Assembly: GCF_000244955.1 (NCBI RefSeq)
Contig: NZ_CM001439.1
Span: forward strand, 5,203,234-5,267,233
DNA from: Saccharomonospora marina XMU15
Lineage (GTDB): Bacteria; Actinomycetota; Actinomycetes; Mycobacteriales; Pseudonocardiaceae
Direction: 5' to 3'
DNA length: 64,000 nucleotides
Position 1 is the first letter of the stretch, and the number at the start of each line of letters is the position of its first letter. The notes below the pieces were generated by a model that saw nothing but the letters and a program-made list of their open reading frames with translations, did not search any database and had not been told where the DNA came from. Positions 34,115 to 45,494 of the stretch are shown piece after piece. The position numbers were made by a program, and so were the translations under genes.

Positions 34115-34591
34115 TCAGGCCAGCTGCGCCTGCCACATCCAGTGCTGCTTCTCCAGTTCCGTGGCGATCTCGATCAGCATGTCCTGGGTGACGAGGTCGC
34201 TCTTGTCCGTCTCGTCGATGCTTGCGCGAACCCGCTTGATGACCCGCGCCAGCATCTCGACAACCGCCTCGATGGTCTTCTCGGTGCTCTGCCAACCTTC
34301 CGGGTATTCGGGAAGGTCGGAGCGCTCCACCACTGTCCTGGCCTTGCCGTTGGGCGAGACGCCGATCGCGTTGGTGCGTTCGGCCACGTCGTCGGTGAAG
34401 GTGCGCGCTGCCGTGACGAGTTCGTCGAGTTGCAGATGCACGCTGCGGAAGTTCCTGCCGACGACGTTCCAGTGTGCCTGCTTTGCCGCGAGCGTCAGAT
34501 CGATGAGATCGACGAGAGTCGACTGCAGGACGTTGGCCGTCAGCTCCTTGTCGCTGTCCTTGAGCGGGCTGGTGATTGGCGAGTTGGCCAT
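34115..34591 (-). CDS. dps: Dps-family ferritin-like DNA-protection protein
   Basis: A 158-residue four-helix protein. It stores iron at intersubunit ferroxidase sites and protects DNA. The Dps signature is present: AAKQAHWNVVGRNFRSVHLQ with LDEL, giving the conserved His, Asp and Glu of the ferroxidase centre. No long Lys-rich tail is present (only the short leader SPITSPLKDSDK), so direct DNA binding may be weak. The ATG at 34591 gives the normal family length; GAGAGGAC is upstream at a rather long distance. It stands alone between the terminator and an IS element. Confidence 0.93.
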   Translation of the reverse strand: MANSPITSPLKDSDKELTANVLQSTLVDLIDLTLAAKQAHWNVVGRNFRSVHLQLDELVTAARTFTDDVAERTNAIGVSPNGKARTVVERSDLPEYPEGWQSTEKTIEAVVEMLARVIKRVRASIDETDKSDLVTQDMLIEIATELEKQHWMWQAQLA

Positions 34592-34691
34592 CGATGTAGT
34601 CCTCTCTGCGCTCGGGAGCGGGAGCATCTTTCGCGGGCGAAAGCGCCCACGCAACGCTTTTGGGTTACCCGGTCGCGCAGCAGGCAAAACG

Positions 34692-34695
34692 CTAG
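34692..34695. repeat. Target-site duplication CTAG, left
   Basis: CTAG at 34692-34695 directly precedes the left inverted repeat of the IS element and is repeated at 35739-35742. Confidence 0.85.
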
Positions 34696-35738
34696 AGCCT
34701 GTTTCATAAGCGAGGTAGCCACTCGTTGATTGCGGCGATGTGGATGGTGGCTTCGTAGCGGACGGCGAGCTTGTCGTATCGGGTGGCGAGGGCTCGGTGA
34801 CGTTTGAGGCGGTTGATTCCGCATTCGACCGCGTGTCGCTGTTTGTAGGTGTGCGGGTCGAAGGCTGGTGGTCGACCGCCGTTGCGTCCACGCCTGCGGC
34901 GATGCCGGATCTGATCGGCAGGCTGGGGGATGGTGCATGCGATCCCACGTCTGCGCAGGTGGGCCCGGTTGGCGCGGGAACTGTAGGCCTTATCCGCCAG
35001 CACCCGATCTGGTCGGGTCCGGGCTCGTCCACCACCGGTTCGGGCGACCTGGATGCCAGCCAGCACCGCCTCGAACTGCGGACTGTCCCCACGCTGCCCC
35101 GCCGTCACCAGCAGCGACAGCGGTCTGTGCCCCTGTTCGGTCGTCAGATGCAGCTTGGTGGTCCATCCACCTCGAGACCGGCCCAACGCGTGGTCAGCGG
35201 GTTCGGGCGCGCCCACCCCACCCGGCGGTTCCTTTTGCACCTCGCTCTCGGCCCGCGCGCCCGCCGCATGCTGATGCGCTCGGTTGATCGTGGAATCCAC
35301 GCTCACGTCCCACGTGATCACACCGGCTGCGTCGGCCCTGCTCTGCAATGCCGCCAGGATCACCGCCCACACACCAGCGCGCTGCCAGCGCCGGAACAAC
35401 CCATAGACACTCTGCCAGGACCCATACACCGGTGGGACATCGCGCCAGGGAGAGCCCACACGTACTCGCCACCGAATCCCGTCGATGAGTTGACGCTTGG
35501 TCCACTTCGGTGGGCGACCCGGCTTCTGACCGACCGGCAGCAACGGTTCCAGTACTGCCCACTGCGCGTCGGTCAAGTCGGCTCGCCCCGCCGCCGCTAC
35601 GCTGGCCACGAGGTCTCCGGTGTTCTCGATCTTCTTGGTCGTTGATCGATCTACCGGAGACCTCGCCTATTTGGCCAACGAAACGCCGCAAACCCTCCGC
35701 AGCAAAAGACCTCCCAGCTCAGCGCATTGAAACAGGCC
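34696..35738 (-). mobile_element. IS5-family insertion sequence, complete
   Basis: A 1043-base element. The left end begins AGCCTGTTTCATAAG and the complement of the right end begins GGCCTGTTTCAATGC, an imperfect terminal inverted repeat of about 15 bases. It is bounded by a CTAG duplication. It carries one uninterrupted transposase gene on the minus strand. Since both ends, the duplication and the gene are intact, insertion appears recent. The IS5 group is inferred from the transposase and the 4-base target duplication. Confidence 0.92.
34704..35609 (-). CDS. IS5-family transposase
   Basis: A 301-residue DDE transposase in a single frame. The N-terminal segment [17 protein letters not shown] and the helical [20 protein letters not shown] are typical of IS5-family enzymes. 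The catalytic residues lie in [16 protein letters not shown] (first Asp), [20 protein letters not shown] (second Asp) and [20 protein letters not shown] (Glu, with the Y/R-type context KxxRxxxTRY). The TGA stop lies inside the left inverted repeat. No frameshift is needed. There is no passenger gene. Confidence 0.95.
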   Translation of the reverse strand: MASVAAAGRADLTDAQWAVLEPLLPVGQKPGRPPKWTKRQLIDGIRWRVRVGSPWRDVPPVYGSWQSVYGLFRRWQRAGVWAVILAALQSRADAAGVITWDVSVDSTINRAHQHAAGARAESEVQKEPPGGVGAPEPADHALGRSRGGWTTKLHLTTEQGHRPLSLLVTAGQRGDSPQFEAVLAGIQVARTGGGRARTRPDRVLADKAYSSRANRAHLRRRGIACTIPQPADQIRHRRRRGRNGGRPPAFDPHTYKQRHAVECGINRLKRHRALATRYDKLAVRYEATIHIAAINEWLPRL

Positions 35739-35742
35739 CTAG
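35739..35742. repeat. Target-site duplication CTAG, right
   Basis: CTAG at 35739-35742, matching the left copy. Its complement supplies the TAG stop of the FMN reductase gene. Confidence 0.85.
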
Positions 35743-36314
35743 CCGCTCGCGCGGCCGAACCCGAACTCGGCGACCTGTCGGCCGATCAGTCGCAGGTTCG
35801 CCACGATCTTCTCCTCGGAGGCACCACCGGCCTCGTCGAACTTCACCTCGGCGGTGTTGACCGCCCCACCGAGCGGGGTCGGCCAGCCGCGCAGCGCGTG
35901 CGCGATCGTGCGCAGCTGGTTCAGCGTGGTGACCGCGGCCTGCCAACCGTGGGCGACGGCGATCAGGCCGACACCGCGTCCGTGCAGGTAGGGCCGGTCG
36001 TCGTCGCGCAGGTCCTCGACATAGTCCAGCGCGTTCTTGACCAGTCCGGACAGCGCACCGTGATAACCGGGGGAGACGACGATCAGCCCGTCGGCCTCCC
36101 TGACGGCCTGCACGAACTCGGTCGCCCGCGGCGCACGATCCTCGACGGTCGACTCGTAGAACGGGAGGGCGAGGCCGTCCCCGGTGACCGCGGCCGTCCT
36201 TGCCCCTGCCTCCGCCGCGCCTTCGAGGGCGATCCGCAACGCTCGCTCCGACTGCGAGTCGGCTCGCAGTGAGCCGCCGACACCGAGCACCTTGATCGCA
36301 CGTGTGGAAGTCAC
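35739..36314 (-). CDS. NADPH-dependent FMN reductase family protein
   Basis: A 191-residue flavodoxin-like reductase. The phosphate-binding loop is VGGSLRADSQSERAL and the flavin-contact segment is SPGYHGALSGLVKNALDYVE. Enzymes of this family reduce FMN, quinones or azo compounds using NAD(P)H. The GTG at 36314 starts TSTRAIKVLGVGGS, which puts the first strand near the N-terminus; an in-frame ATG at 36353 adds 13 residues. The TAG stop lies within the CTAG duplicated by the IS element; the coding sequence itself is undamaged. Confidence 0.88.
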   Translation of the reverse strand: MTSTRAIKVLGVGGSLRADSQSERALRIALEGAAEAGARTAAVTGDGLALPFYESTVEDRAPRATEFVQAVREADGLIVVSPGYHGALSGLVKNALDYVEDLRDDDRPYLHGRGVGLIAVAHGWQAAVTTLNQLRTIAHALRGWPTPLGGAVNTAEVKFDEAGGASEEKIVANLRLIGRQVAEFGFGRASG

Positions 36315-36445
36315 GTACCCGAGGCTAGACGCTTGAGTTAGGTAGAGGGCCACGACTTGTGGCGAGTTGTGGCGACGGCCTCCGACCTGGCAGCCACTCC
36401 TACTGATGAGTAGCCTCTAGGGGTCACCGGCGATGAGGAGGGCAC

Positions 36446-37501
36446 ATGGCGATACCGCCGCAGATCCGGATCCAGGCAGGCGCGGCCCAGCTGCTCTATG
36501 CGCTACCCCACCCCTTGCGCCGCCTGATAGCGGGCAGGCCGGTGCGCGTCGACGGCCAGGAGCTGGCGCTGGACGCCCAGCTGCTGCTGCGCCTGCAACA
36601 GCTGTCCGGTGCCACCCTTGTCACCGACAACTCGGTGCGGAAGTCACGTGCGGCTCTGGACGCCTCCCGACACCTGGTGGGCGGCAAACCGATCCAGCCG
36701 GTAGCCACCAGCGAGGTCACCATCCCCACCGAACACGGTGATCTGCCCGCGACCCTCTACACGCCGGAAGGGCTGCGCAGTGGTTCCGGGCTGCTGGTGT
36801 TCTTCCACGGCGGAGGCTGGGTCATCGGCAACCGTGCCAGCCACGACAACACCGTCCGCTTCCTGGCCAAACACGCTGAGGTACGGGTGCTCTCCGTGGA
36901 GTACCGGCTGGCGCCGGAGCACCCGTTCCCCGCCGCGCAGGAGGATGCCCTCGCGGCGTTCGACTTCGCGCACGCCAAGGCCGCCGAGTTGGGCGCGGAC
37001 CCCGACCGCATCGCCGTGGGCGGTGACAGCGCGGGCGGCAATCTCGCCGCCGTCACCGCGCAGGTCACCACCCGCAGGGGCGGGCCGGCACCGGCGTTTC
37101 AGTTGCTGTTCTATCCCGGCGTGGACGCCTCGAAGCGGCGCCGCTCCCGCGAGTTGTTCGCCGACCGCTTCTTCCTCACCGACGAGCACATGACGTGGTT
37201 CCTCGACCACTACGCCCCGCCCGGCGTCGATCGAACCGACCCGAAGCTGTCGCCGTTGCTCGCCGACGATCTCAGCGGGCTGCCGCCCGCCTACATCGCG
37301 ACCGCCGGCTTCGATCCGCTACGCGACGAGGGCGAGGAATACGCGGCCAGGCTGAAGGAAGCAGGGGTACCCGTGGCGCTCAGCAGGCAGTCCGACCTGA
37401 TCCACGGCTACGTCAACTTCCTCGGCGTCGGAACCAGGTTCACCGAAGCGACCGCGGAAGCGGCGGGTGCGCTTCGCATGGGGCTCAGCGGCGCGCGGTA
37501 G
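36446..37501 (+). CDS. Hormone-sensitive-lipase-family esterase
   Basis: A 351-residue alpha/beta-hydrolase. The HSL-type oxyanion motif is FFHGGGWVIGNRASHD, the nucleophile elbow is GGDSAGGNLAAVTAQ (Ser), the acid lies in ATAGFDPLRDEGEEYA (Asp), and the base His is in DLIHGYVNF. The N-terminal 80 residues form the cap. It should hydrolyse short- to medium-chain esters in the cytoplasm. The ATG at 36446 has GAGGAGGG upstream, a very good ribosome site. No signal peptide is visible. Confidence 0.9.
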   Translation: MAIPPQIRIQAGAAQLLYALPHPLRRLIAGRPVRVDGQELALDAQLLLRLQQLSGATLVTDNSVRKSRAALDASRHLVGGKPIQPVATSEVTIPTEHGDLPATLYTPEGLRSGSGLLVFFHGGGWVIGNRASHDNTVRFLAKHAEVRVLSVEYRLAPEHPFPAAQEDALAAFDFAHAKAAELGADPDRIAVGGDSAGGNLAAVTAQVTTRRGGPAPAFQLLFYPGVDASKRRRSRELFADRFFLTDEHMTWFLDHYAPPGVDRTDPKLSPLLADDLSGLPPAYIATAGFDPLRDEGEEYAARLKEAGVPVALSRQSDLIHGYVNFLGVGTRFTEATAEAAGALRMGLSGAR

Positions 37502-37602
37502 CACACCTCCGCTGGCCGGTGTGGCTCACACAGCCGCGCCGGTGCCCGCGGCCTCGGAAATGAAGTTGCACGGCCGTACCAAGCTGCGGTTGGGTCGAGG
37601 TC

Positions 37603-38808
37603 GTGCCGCTACAGCGCTACGTCCGTCTGCTGCGCATCAAGGGCGTCCCATCCTCGATGCTCCTGCTGTTCCTCATCCGGCTGCCGATGACCGCGACCGG
37701 AATCACGCTGACGCTGCACGTCGTGAGCGAGCTCGGCCGCGGCTACGGTGCGGCGGGCCTGGTGGGCACGGCCACGACGGCAGGCGCCGCGCTCGGCGCC
37801 CCGATGGTCGGCCGGCTCATCGACCGGCACGGGCTGCGGCCGGTCGTGGCGGTGTGCGGCACCGTCTCGTGCGGCTACTGGCTCTGTACCCCCTACCTGC
37901 CGTACGAGATGTTGCTTGCCGCCGCGCTCGTCGCGGGCGCGCTGGTGGTGCCAGCGAGTTCGATCAGCAGGCAGGTGCTCACCGCCCTCGTGCCCGAAGG
38001 GCAGCGCCGCACGGCCTACTCGCTGGACATGGTCCTGCTGGAGACCTCCTTCATGGTTGGCCCTGCGGCCTGGATCGCGCTGACCACACAGCTTTCCTCG
38101 ACGGTCGCGCTCACCAGCCTCGGCGTGGCTTTCGGGTTGCTCTCGCTCCTGTTGTACGTGCAGGACCCACCGATCAGGTCGACAGCAGAAACCGTCCTAC
38201 CGCGACAGCCGAGGCCACCGGCGCGGTCCTGGCTGTCCGGACCACTCGTCGCGACCCTGCTGGTGGCCGCGGGCGCGCTGTTCGTACTCGTCGGCACCGA
38301 ACTGGCGGCGCTCGCCACGTTGCGGGCCTCCGGCGAGGTCGGTTGGACCGGTGCACTCATCACGGTGATGTGCGTGGCCTCGCTCGCCGGCGGCCTGGTT
38401 CACGGCGCGGTGCCGCGTTCACTGCCACAGCTGCCGCTCATGGTGCTGCTCGCCGTGCTCGTGATACCCGTGGGTCTGGTGGCACAACCGTGGTGGCTGC
38501 TCGCGCTCGCACTGGTGCCGATGAACTTCGCCTGCGCGCCGACACTGGCCGCGACGACGGAGGAAGTGAGCAGGCTCGTGCCCGCCGGAGTGCGCGGCGA
38601 AGCAATGGGACTGCAGGATGCCGCCGCCAAGACGGGGTTGGCGCTGGGCAGCCCCTTCGTCGGCTTCGTCATCGACAACACGGGGCCAGGTTGGGGGTTC
38701 GCCGCGGCCGGGCTCGGCGGTTTGGGTTTCGCCGTCGTGGGTTTGCTGCTGCGCGGCCGCCAGCGGCGGACGCGCGCGACCGAAGCCGCGCGCGTCAGCC
38801 AAGCGTGA
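37603..38808 (+). CDS. MFS transporter
   Basis: A 401-residue transporter with 12 predicted transmembrane helices. Helix 1 lies in SSMLLLFLIRLPMTATGITL, and the motif A loop is GRLIDRHGLRPVVAV. It resembles the MFS protein at 17890 in layout and loop sequences (SISRQVLTALVPEGQRRTAY against comparable elements), so the two may be distant paralogues. The GTG at 37603 has GAGGTC upstream. It converges with a lipoprotein gene 9 bases after its stop. No adjacent regulator is present; substrate unknown. Confidence 0.85.
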   Translation: MPLQRYVRLLRIKGVPSSMLLLFLIRLPMTATGITLTLHVVSELGRGYGAAGLVGTATTAGAALGAPMVGRLIDRHGLRPVVAVCGTVSCGYWLCTPYLPYEMLLAAALVAGALVVPASSISRQVLTALVPEGQRRTAYSLDMVLLETSFMVGPAAWIALTTQLSSTVALTSLGVAFGLLSLLLYVQDPPIRSTAETVLPRQPRPPARSWLSGPLVATLLVAAGALFVLVGTELAALATLRASGEVGWTGALITVMCVASLAGGLVHGAVPRSLPQLPLMVLLAVLVIPVGLVAQPWWLLALALVPMNFACAPTLAATTEEVSRLVPAGVRGEAMGLQDAAAKTGLALGSPFVGFVIDNTGPGWGFAAAGLGGLGFAVVGLLLRGRQRRTRATEAARVSQA

Positions 38809-38817
38809 AGGCAGCCG

Positions 38818-39198
38818 TCACAGGCAGGCCTGCCGCAACTGTTCCAGGTTCCGCAGGTTGCGACTCAGCCAGTCGTCGAACGCCTGGAGGTTGTCCAGTT
38901 GCTGCTGTCCGAGTTCCTGGTAGCCGTCCGCCATCCGTGACAGCGTTTCCCTCACCGACTGGTCCGCAACCTGGTTACCGAGTTCTCGCAACCGATTGGC
39001 CTTCTCCTCCGCACCGGCCTGGACCTGCTCCGGATCGACATTGGGGTTGAGGTTGACCAGTCCCAGTGCCTCCGTGCACACCTGTGCCTTGCTGGAGGCG
39101 TTGTCGACCTGGTTGACGGCCTCGTTCACCTCCGAGCATCCGGTCACCGAGACGATCGCCACCAGCCCTAGCGCGGCAACCGCGCTTCGTTTCCACAT
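38818..39198 (-). CDS. Small lipoprotein
   Basis: A 126-residue protein with a signal peptide ending in the lipobox SVTGC (MWKRSAVAALGLVAIVSVTG then Cys). The mature part is helical and predicted coiled coil (AGAEEKANRLRELGNQVADQ, LDNLQAFDDWLSRNLRNLEQ). No domain is recognised. The ATG at 39198 puts the signal peptide at the N-terminus; the ATG at 39261 would place a 21-residue basic extension before it. It follows asd on the same strand after a 59-base gap and may be cotranscribed. Confidence 0.75.
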   Translation of the reverse strand: MWKRSAVAALGLVAIVSVTGCSEVNEAVNQVDNASSKAQVCTEALGLVNLNPNVDPEQVQAGAEEKANRLRELGNQVADQSVRETLSRMADGYQELGQQQLDNLQAFDDWLSRNLRNLEQLRQACL

Positions 39199-39257
39199 AG
39201 CGCCAGAAGGTACCCGCCGGTCGGGTGCCCGTCCCACCCCGCTCGCCTTGGCTCGCC

Positions 39258-40330
<1,073 letters not shown>

Positions 40331-40331
<1 letters not shown>

Positions 40332-40846
40332 CAGCGTCCACTCCCCGCGTAGACGACGGCCTCTTCATCGCCGCCGAGTTCGAATGCCTCATGGATCGCA
40401 CGCACCGCGTCGTCCAACTGCGCGTCCCTGATCAACACCGAGATCCGGATCTCGGAGGTGTTGATGATCTCGATGTTCACGCCTGCCTTGGCCAGCGCCT
40501 CGCAGAACGACGCCGTGACGCCCGGGTGGGAACGCATCCCGGCTCCCACGAGCGACACCTTGCCCACGTGGTCGTCGTAGAGCACGGCGGAGAAGTCCAG
40601 CTCGGTCTTGATCTTCTCCAGCTCGCTGACCGCCTTGGGTCCGTTGGCCTTCGACAGCGTGAAGGTGATGTCGGTTCGCCCCGCGGTGTTGGAGATGTTC
40701 TGCAACACCATGTCGATGTCGATCTCCGCGTCGGCCACGGTGCGGAAGATGCGAGCCGCCGCGCCCGCGTGGTCGGGCACCCCGGTGACGGTGATCTTGG
40801 CCTCCGAACGGTCGTGGGCCACACCGGTGATCAACGCTTGTTCCAC
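40331..40846 (-). CDS. Aspartate kinase beta subunit, internal in-frame start
   Basis: Inside lysC a GTG at 40846 is preceded by GAGGAGAT at about 6 bases, a better ribosome site than that of many full genes here. Translation from it gives 171 residues starting [20 protein letters not shown], which comprise only the two ACT regulatory domains. In Corynebacterium and Bacillus lysC the beta subunit is made from an equivalent internal start, and the alpha2beta2 enzyme is feedback inhibited. Production here is inferred from the sequence and this precedent. Confidence 0.75.
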
Positions 40847-41593
40847 GGGGATCTCCTCAATCGAACCGGTCACGGTCGTGCCCGGCTTGTCACTGTAGGA
40901 AGAGCGAACGCTGATGGGCACGCCGTAGCGGCGGGCGTACTCCACCGAACGCAGGTGCAGGATCTTCGACCCGCTGGCCGCCAGCTCCAGCATCTCCTCG
41001 TAGGGCACGGTGTCCAGCTTGCGCGCGTTGGGAACGATGCGCGGGTCAGCGGTGTACACACCGTCCACATCGGAGTAGATCTCGCATACGTCCGCGTTGA
41101 GTGCCGCGGCCAGCGCCACCGCGGTGGTGTCCGAGCCGCCCCTGCCCAGCGTCGTGATGTCCTTGGTGTCCTGCGACACGCCCTGGAAGCCCGCCACGAG
41201 TGCGACGTAGCCCTGTTCGAGCGCGTCGGTGACGCGGCTGGGCGTCACGTCGATGATGCGGGCGTTGCCGTGCACCGCGGTGGTCACAACGCCCGCCTGC
41301 GAGCCGGTGAACGACCACGCCTCGGCACCCTGCGCCGAGATCGCCATGGCCACGAGCGCGTTGGAGATGCGCTCACCCGCCGTGAGCAGCATGTCCATCT
41401 CGCGCTCCGGCGGCACCGGGTTCACCTGCTCCGCCAGATCCAGCAACTCGTCGGTGGTGTCGCCCATCGCCGAGCAGACGACGACAACCTGGTTGCCCGC
41501 CTTCTTCGTGGCCACGATGCGTTCGGCCACGCGTTTGATCCGGTCAGCGCTCTCCAGCGACGAACCGCCGTACTTCTGGACCACGAGCGCCAC
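40331..41593 (-). CDS. lysC: Aspartate kinase, alpha subunit
   Basis: A 420-residue enzyme. It phosphorylates aspartate, the committed step of the aspartate family of amino acids. The N-terminal kinase domain shows [40 protein letters not shown] and [13 protein letters not shown]. Two C-terminal ACT domains bind lysine and threonine ([20 protein letters not shown] and [20 protein letters not shown]). The GTG at 41593 has AGGAGG about 9 bases upstream; the longer ATG start at 41623 is not supported. An internal start near 40846 can produce the beta subunit. It forms an operon with asd. Confidence 0.97.
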
Positions 41594-41763
41594 TAGCCCG
41601 AACCTCCTCGCCTGTGCGGGCACACCGTCCGGGCCCGGCCTCGGTCGGGTTTCCCGCTCGCGTACCTTCGCGAATCAGGGTACCGGGGGGCTGTTTCGGC
41701 TACACCTCGCTTTGTGGCGCCGACCACTCCTTCGGCTGTCGGCTGCTGGCATACTCGGGCCCG

Positions 41764-42360
41764 ATGAGCGACAAGGAAGCCGACACCAGCGTTCCCGTCC
41801 ACGACATCATCGCGCGCAGGTGGAGCCCGCGGGCGCTGGACGAATCGGCGCAGGTGACCGACGAGCAACTGCGTGCGTTGCTCGAGGCGGCGCGATGGGC
41901 GCCTTCGTTCGGAAACACCCAGCCGGCCAGATACGTGGTCGGAAGGCGCGGTGACGAGGCCTTCGACCGCATCCTTGCCACGCTGAGCGAGCGCAATCGC
42001 TCGTGGGCCCACCGGGCCGGCGCGTTGCTGATCGCCTGCGCCGTCACCCACAACGAGAAGGGTGACGTGCCCTACGCCGAGTACGGCGTGGGACTGGCTT
42101 CGCAGAACCTGGTGCTGCAGGCGGTGGCCGAAGGCCTCGTCACACACCAGATGGCGGGGTTCGACAAGGGCGCGGCCACCCGCGCGTTCTCACTTCCCGA
42201 CGATGTCCGGCCACTGGTGGCCATCGCCGTCGGAGTGGCGGCCGACCCGGAGGTGCTCGGCGACGAGCGCGACATCAGCAGGGAGACCGGCCCGCGCAAG
42301 CGGCTGCCACTCGCGGAGTTCGCGTTCACCGCCGAGTGGGGCACCCCGGCCTTCGACTGA
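41764..42360 (+). CDS. Nitroreductase-family oxidoreductase
   Basis: A 198-residue FMN-dependent enzyme. The flavin-binding Arg-rich segment IIARRWSPRALDESAQVTDE opens the domain, followed by LLEAARWAPSFGNTQPARYV and the dimer helix VGLASQNLVLQAVAEGLVTH with QMAGFD. The shape is that of the nitroreductase family, which reduces nitro groups, flavins or quinones; the substrate is unknown. The ATG at 41764 lies 171 bases from the divergent lysC start; an in-frame earlier start overlapping the shared promoter is rejected. It converges with a membrane-protein gene. Confidence 0.9.
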   Translation: MSDKEADTSVPVHDIIARRWSPRALDESAQVTDEQLRALLEAARWAPSFGNTQPARYVVGRRGDEAFDRILATLSERNRSWAHRAGALLIACAVTHNEKGDVPYAEYGVGLASQNLVLQAVAEGLVTHQMAGFDKGAATRAFSLPDDVRPLVAIAVGVAADPEVLGDERDISRETGPRKRLPLAEFAFTAEWGTPAFD

Positions 42361-42377
42361 AAAGCGCTGCCTCGGCT

Positions 42378-42812
42378 TCAGTCGGTGCCGCCCACCCTGC
42401 GGATGATCCGCGCCACGATCGCGGTCACCACCAGCCAGAACAGCGCCGCGATGCCGTAGTTGACGAGCACTGCGAGCTTGGGGTCTTCGGGGGTGAACAG
42501 ATCCCTGAATCCCATCGCGAGCGTGTCGGTGGCGTCCGCGACGAAGGAAACGATGCTGTTGGCCTGGTTCGCTTCACCGATCACGAACACCACGTGCAGT
42601 ACGAGCACCACCGCGAAGGCCAGGCCCACCCAGCGCACGATGCCCGCCAGGGTCGCGACCACCCGGTCCGCGACCGCGCGCCAGTCGGTCTTCGACCTGC
42701 CTTCGGCCTTCCCAGGCTCGTCCGCCGCCGGGGGCTGATAGGTGGCAGGCGTGGGAGGCATAGCCCGCGTGACATCCTCGCCCCGCTCATCGCGCTCCGA
42801 ATGCTGGCCCAT
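42378..42812 (-). CDS. Two-helix membrane protein of unknown function
   Basis: A 144-residue protein. Residues 1-50 are polar and Pro-rich, followed by a transmembrane helix (WVGLAFAVVLVLHVVFVIG), a short extracytoplasmic loop (EANQANSIVSFVADATDTLA) and a second helix (YGIAALFWLVVTAIVARII). This matches small actinobacterial membrane proteins often found near leuA, but the role is unknown. The ATG at 42812 is the first in frame. Confidence 0.65.
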   Translation of the reverse strand: MGQHSERDERGEDVTRAMPPTPATYQPPAADEPGKAEGRSKTDWRAVADRVVATLAGIVRWVGLAFAVVLVLHVVFVIGEANQANSIVSFVADATDTLAMGFRDLFTPEDPKLAVLVNYGIAALFWLVVTAIVARIIRRVGGTD

Positions 42813-42940
42813 GCCAGCAGTTTCGCACGTCGTGAGCCCTTGACGCTACGCACGAGTAGCAAGTGGGTGGCCACGCACGGGTCATGCTTTGCCTCATACC
42901 GGCTTTCCAACGGCGGCGAGGCGTGGCTAAGCTGGCGACC

Positions 42941-42982
42941 GTGGCACGCGCTCTCCTGCTTCGCTGCCGCGACGGGGCCTGA
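42941..42982 (+). CDS. leuA leader peptide with three consecutive Leu codons
   Basis: A 14-codon frame (13 residues, MARALLLRCRDGA, from a GTG start) lies 108 bases before leuA. Codons 5-7 are CTC CTG CTT, three Leu codons in a row. Its end overlaps one arm of a strong hairpin. This is the layout of a leader peptide for attenuation of leucine biosynthesis, as predicted for leuA in other actinobacteria. No strong ribosome site is visible; GCTGGCGACC precedes the GTG. Confidence 0.7.
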   Translation: MARALLLRCRDGA

Positions 42983-43013
42983 TCAGACCGGCTCCCCGTC
43001 GCGGGGTCCCGCG
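42967..43013 (+). promoter_or_regulatory. leuA attenuator with mutually exclusive hairpins
   Basis: CCGCGACGGGG (42967-42977) pairs perfectly over 11 bp with CCCCGTCGCGG (42994-43004). The same right arm can instead form a smaller hairpin CGCGG/CCGCG (43000-43013). A ribosome stalled on the Leu codons at 42953-42961 would lie just before the left arm and shift the balance between the two forms. No U tract follows, so control may act by another means than a simple terminator. Confidence 0.6.
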
Positions 43014-43072
43014 GTGTTCACAAAGCGCCACGCCGGTCGATGACCGAGCCAGAAATCGCGACCGATCAGTGA

Positions 43073-44875
<1,803 letters not shown>

Positions 44876-44917
44876 TGCGTCGCCTCACACTCTGAGGGGT
44901 TCTCAGCTTCCCCGACG

Positions 44918-45484
44918 TTGAGTGTGGGTGTGGACGCCTCGACGGTCTCGCTGCTGTTGCTGTTCGGTGTCGCGGCGGTGCCCTTCGTACCGACCGAGGT
45001 AGCACTCATCGGTATGGGGGTCGCCGCCGCCGAGCGGGACGCCTCGCTGGCGCCTGCGATCGTCGTCGCGGTCGCCGGTTGCCTGCTGTGCGACTACGTG
45101 CTGTACGAGGTGGGCAGGCGAGGCGGCGCAACGGCGCTGGCCAGGATGAGCGGGCGCCCCCGTGTGGGGACGGGCGTGCGCTGGATCGAGCAGCATGCCG
45201 GACGCAGGCCGATGGCGGTGCTGGTGGTGGCTCGCTGGCTGCCCGCGGGCGGCACGGTCGGTTCGCTGCTGGCGGGTTCGCTGCGGTGGCCGCGCTCGGT
45301 GTTCCTTCCGGCCTCCGCCACCGGGGTCACGCTGTGGTGCACCTACACCGCGACACTGGGCTACCTCGGCGGTCGGCTCTTCGCCGAACCACTGGTGAGC
45401 TTCGCGGCCTCCGGCCTCGTCGCGCTGCTGCTCACCGTCGCGGTGAGCACCGTTGCCCAACCCCGGAGCCCGGGGTCGGCATAG
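44918..45484 (+). CDS. DedA/SNARE-associated family membrane protein
   Basis: A 188-residue polytopic membrane protein with four to five helices. The family core is VLVVARWLPAGGTVGSLLAG (the conserved Arg after the re-entrant helix) and the helix CLLCDYVLYEVGRRGG, which match the DedA/SNARE-associated superfamily. Members of that family flip or transport undecaprenyl phosphate or other lipids. TTG 44918 is the longest start, with GTG 44924 and 44930 close by; no strong ribosome site decides. It ends 10 bases before the WYL regulator gene, so the two may be cotranscribed. Confidence 0.75.
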   Translation: MSVGVDASTVSLLLLFGVAAVPFVPTEVALIGMGVAAAERDASLAPAIVVAVAGCLLCDYVLYEVGRRGGATALARMSGRPRVGTGVRWIEQHAGRRPMAVLVVARWLPAGGTVGSLLAGSLRWPRSVFLPASATGVTLWCTYTATLGYLGGRLFAEPLVSFAASGLVALLLTVAVSTVAQPRSPGSA

Positions 45485-45494
45485 TCTCTTCGGT

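Noticed and set aside
44893-44908. Short inverted repeat CTGAG/CTCAG after leuA as a terminator
   Set aside because: Only 5 bp and no T tract.
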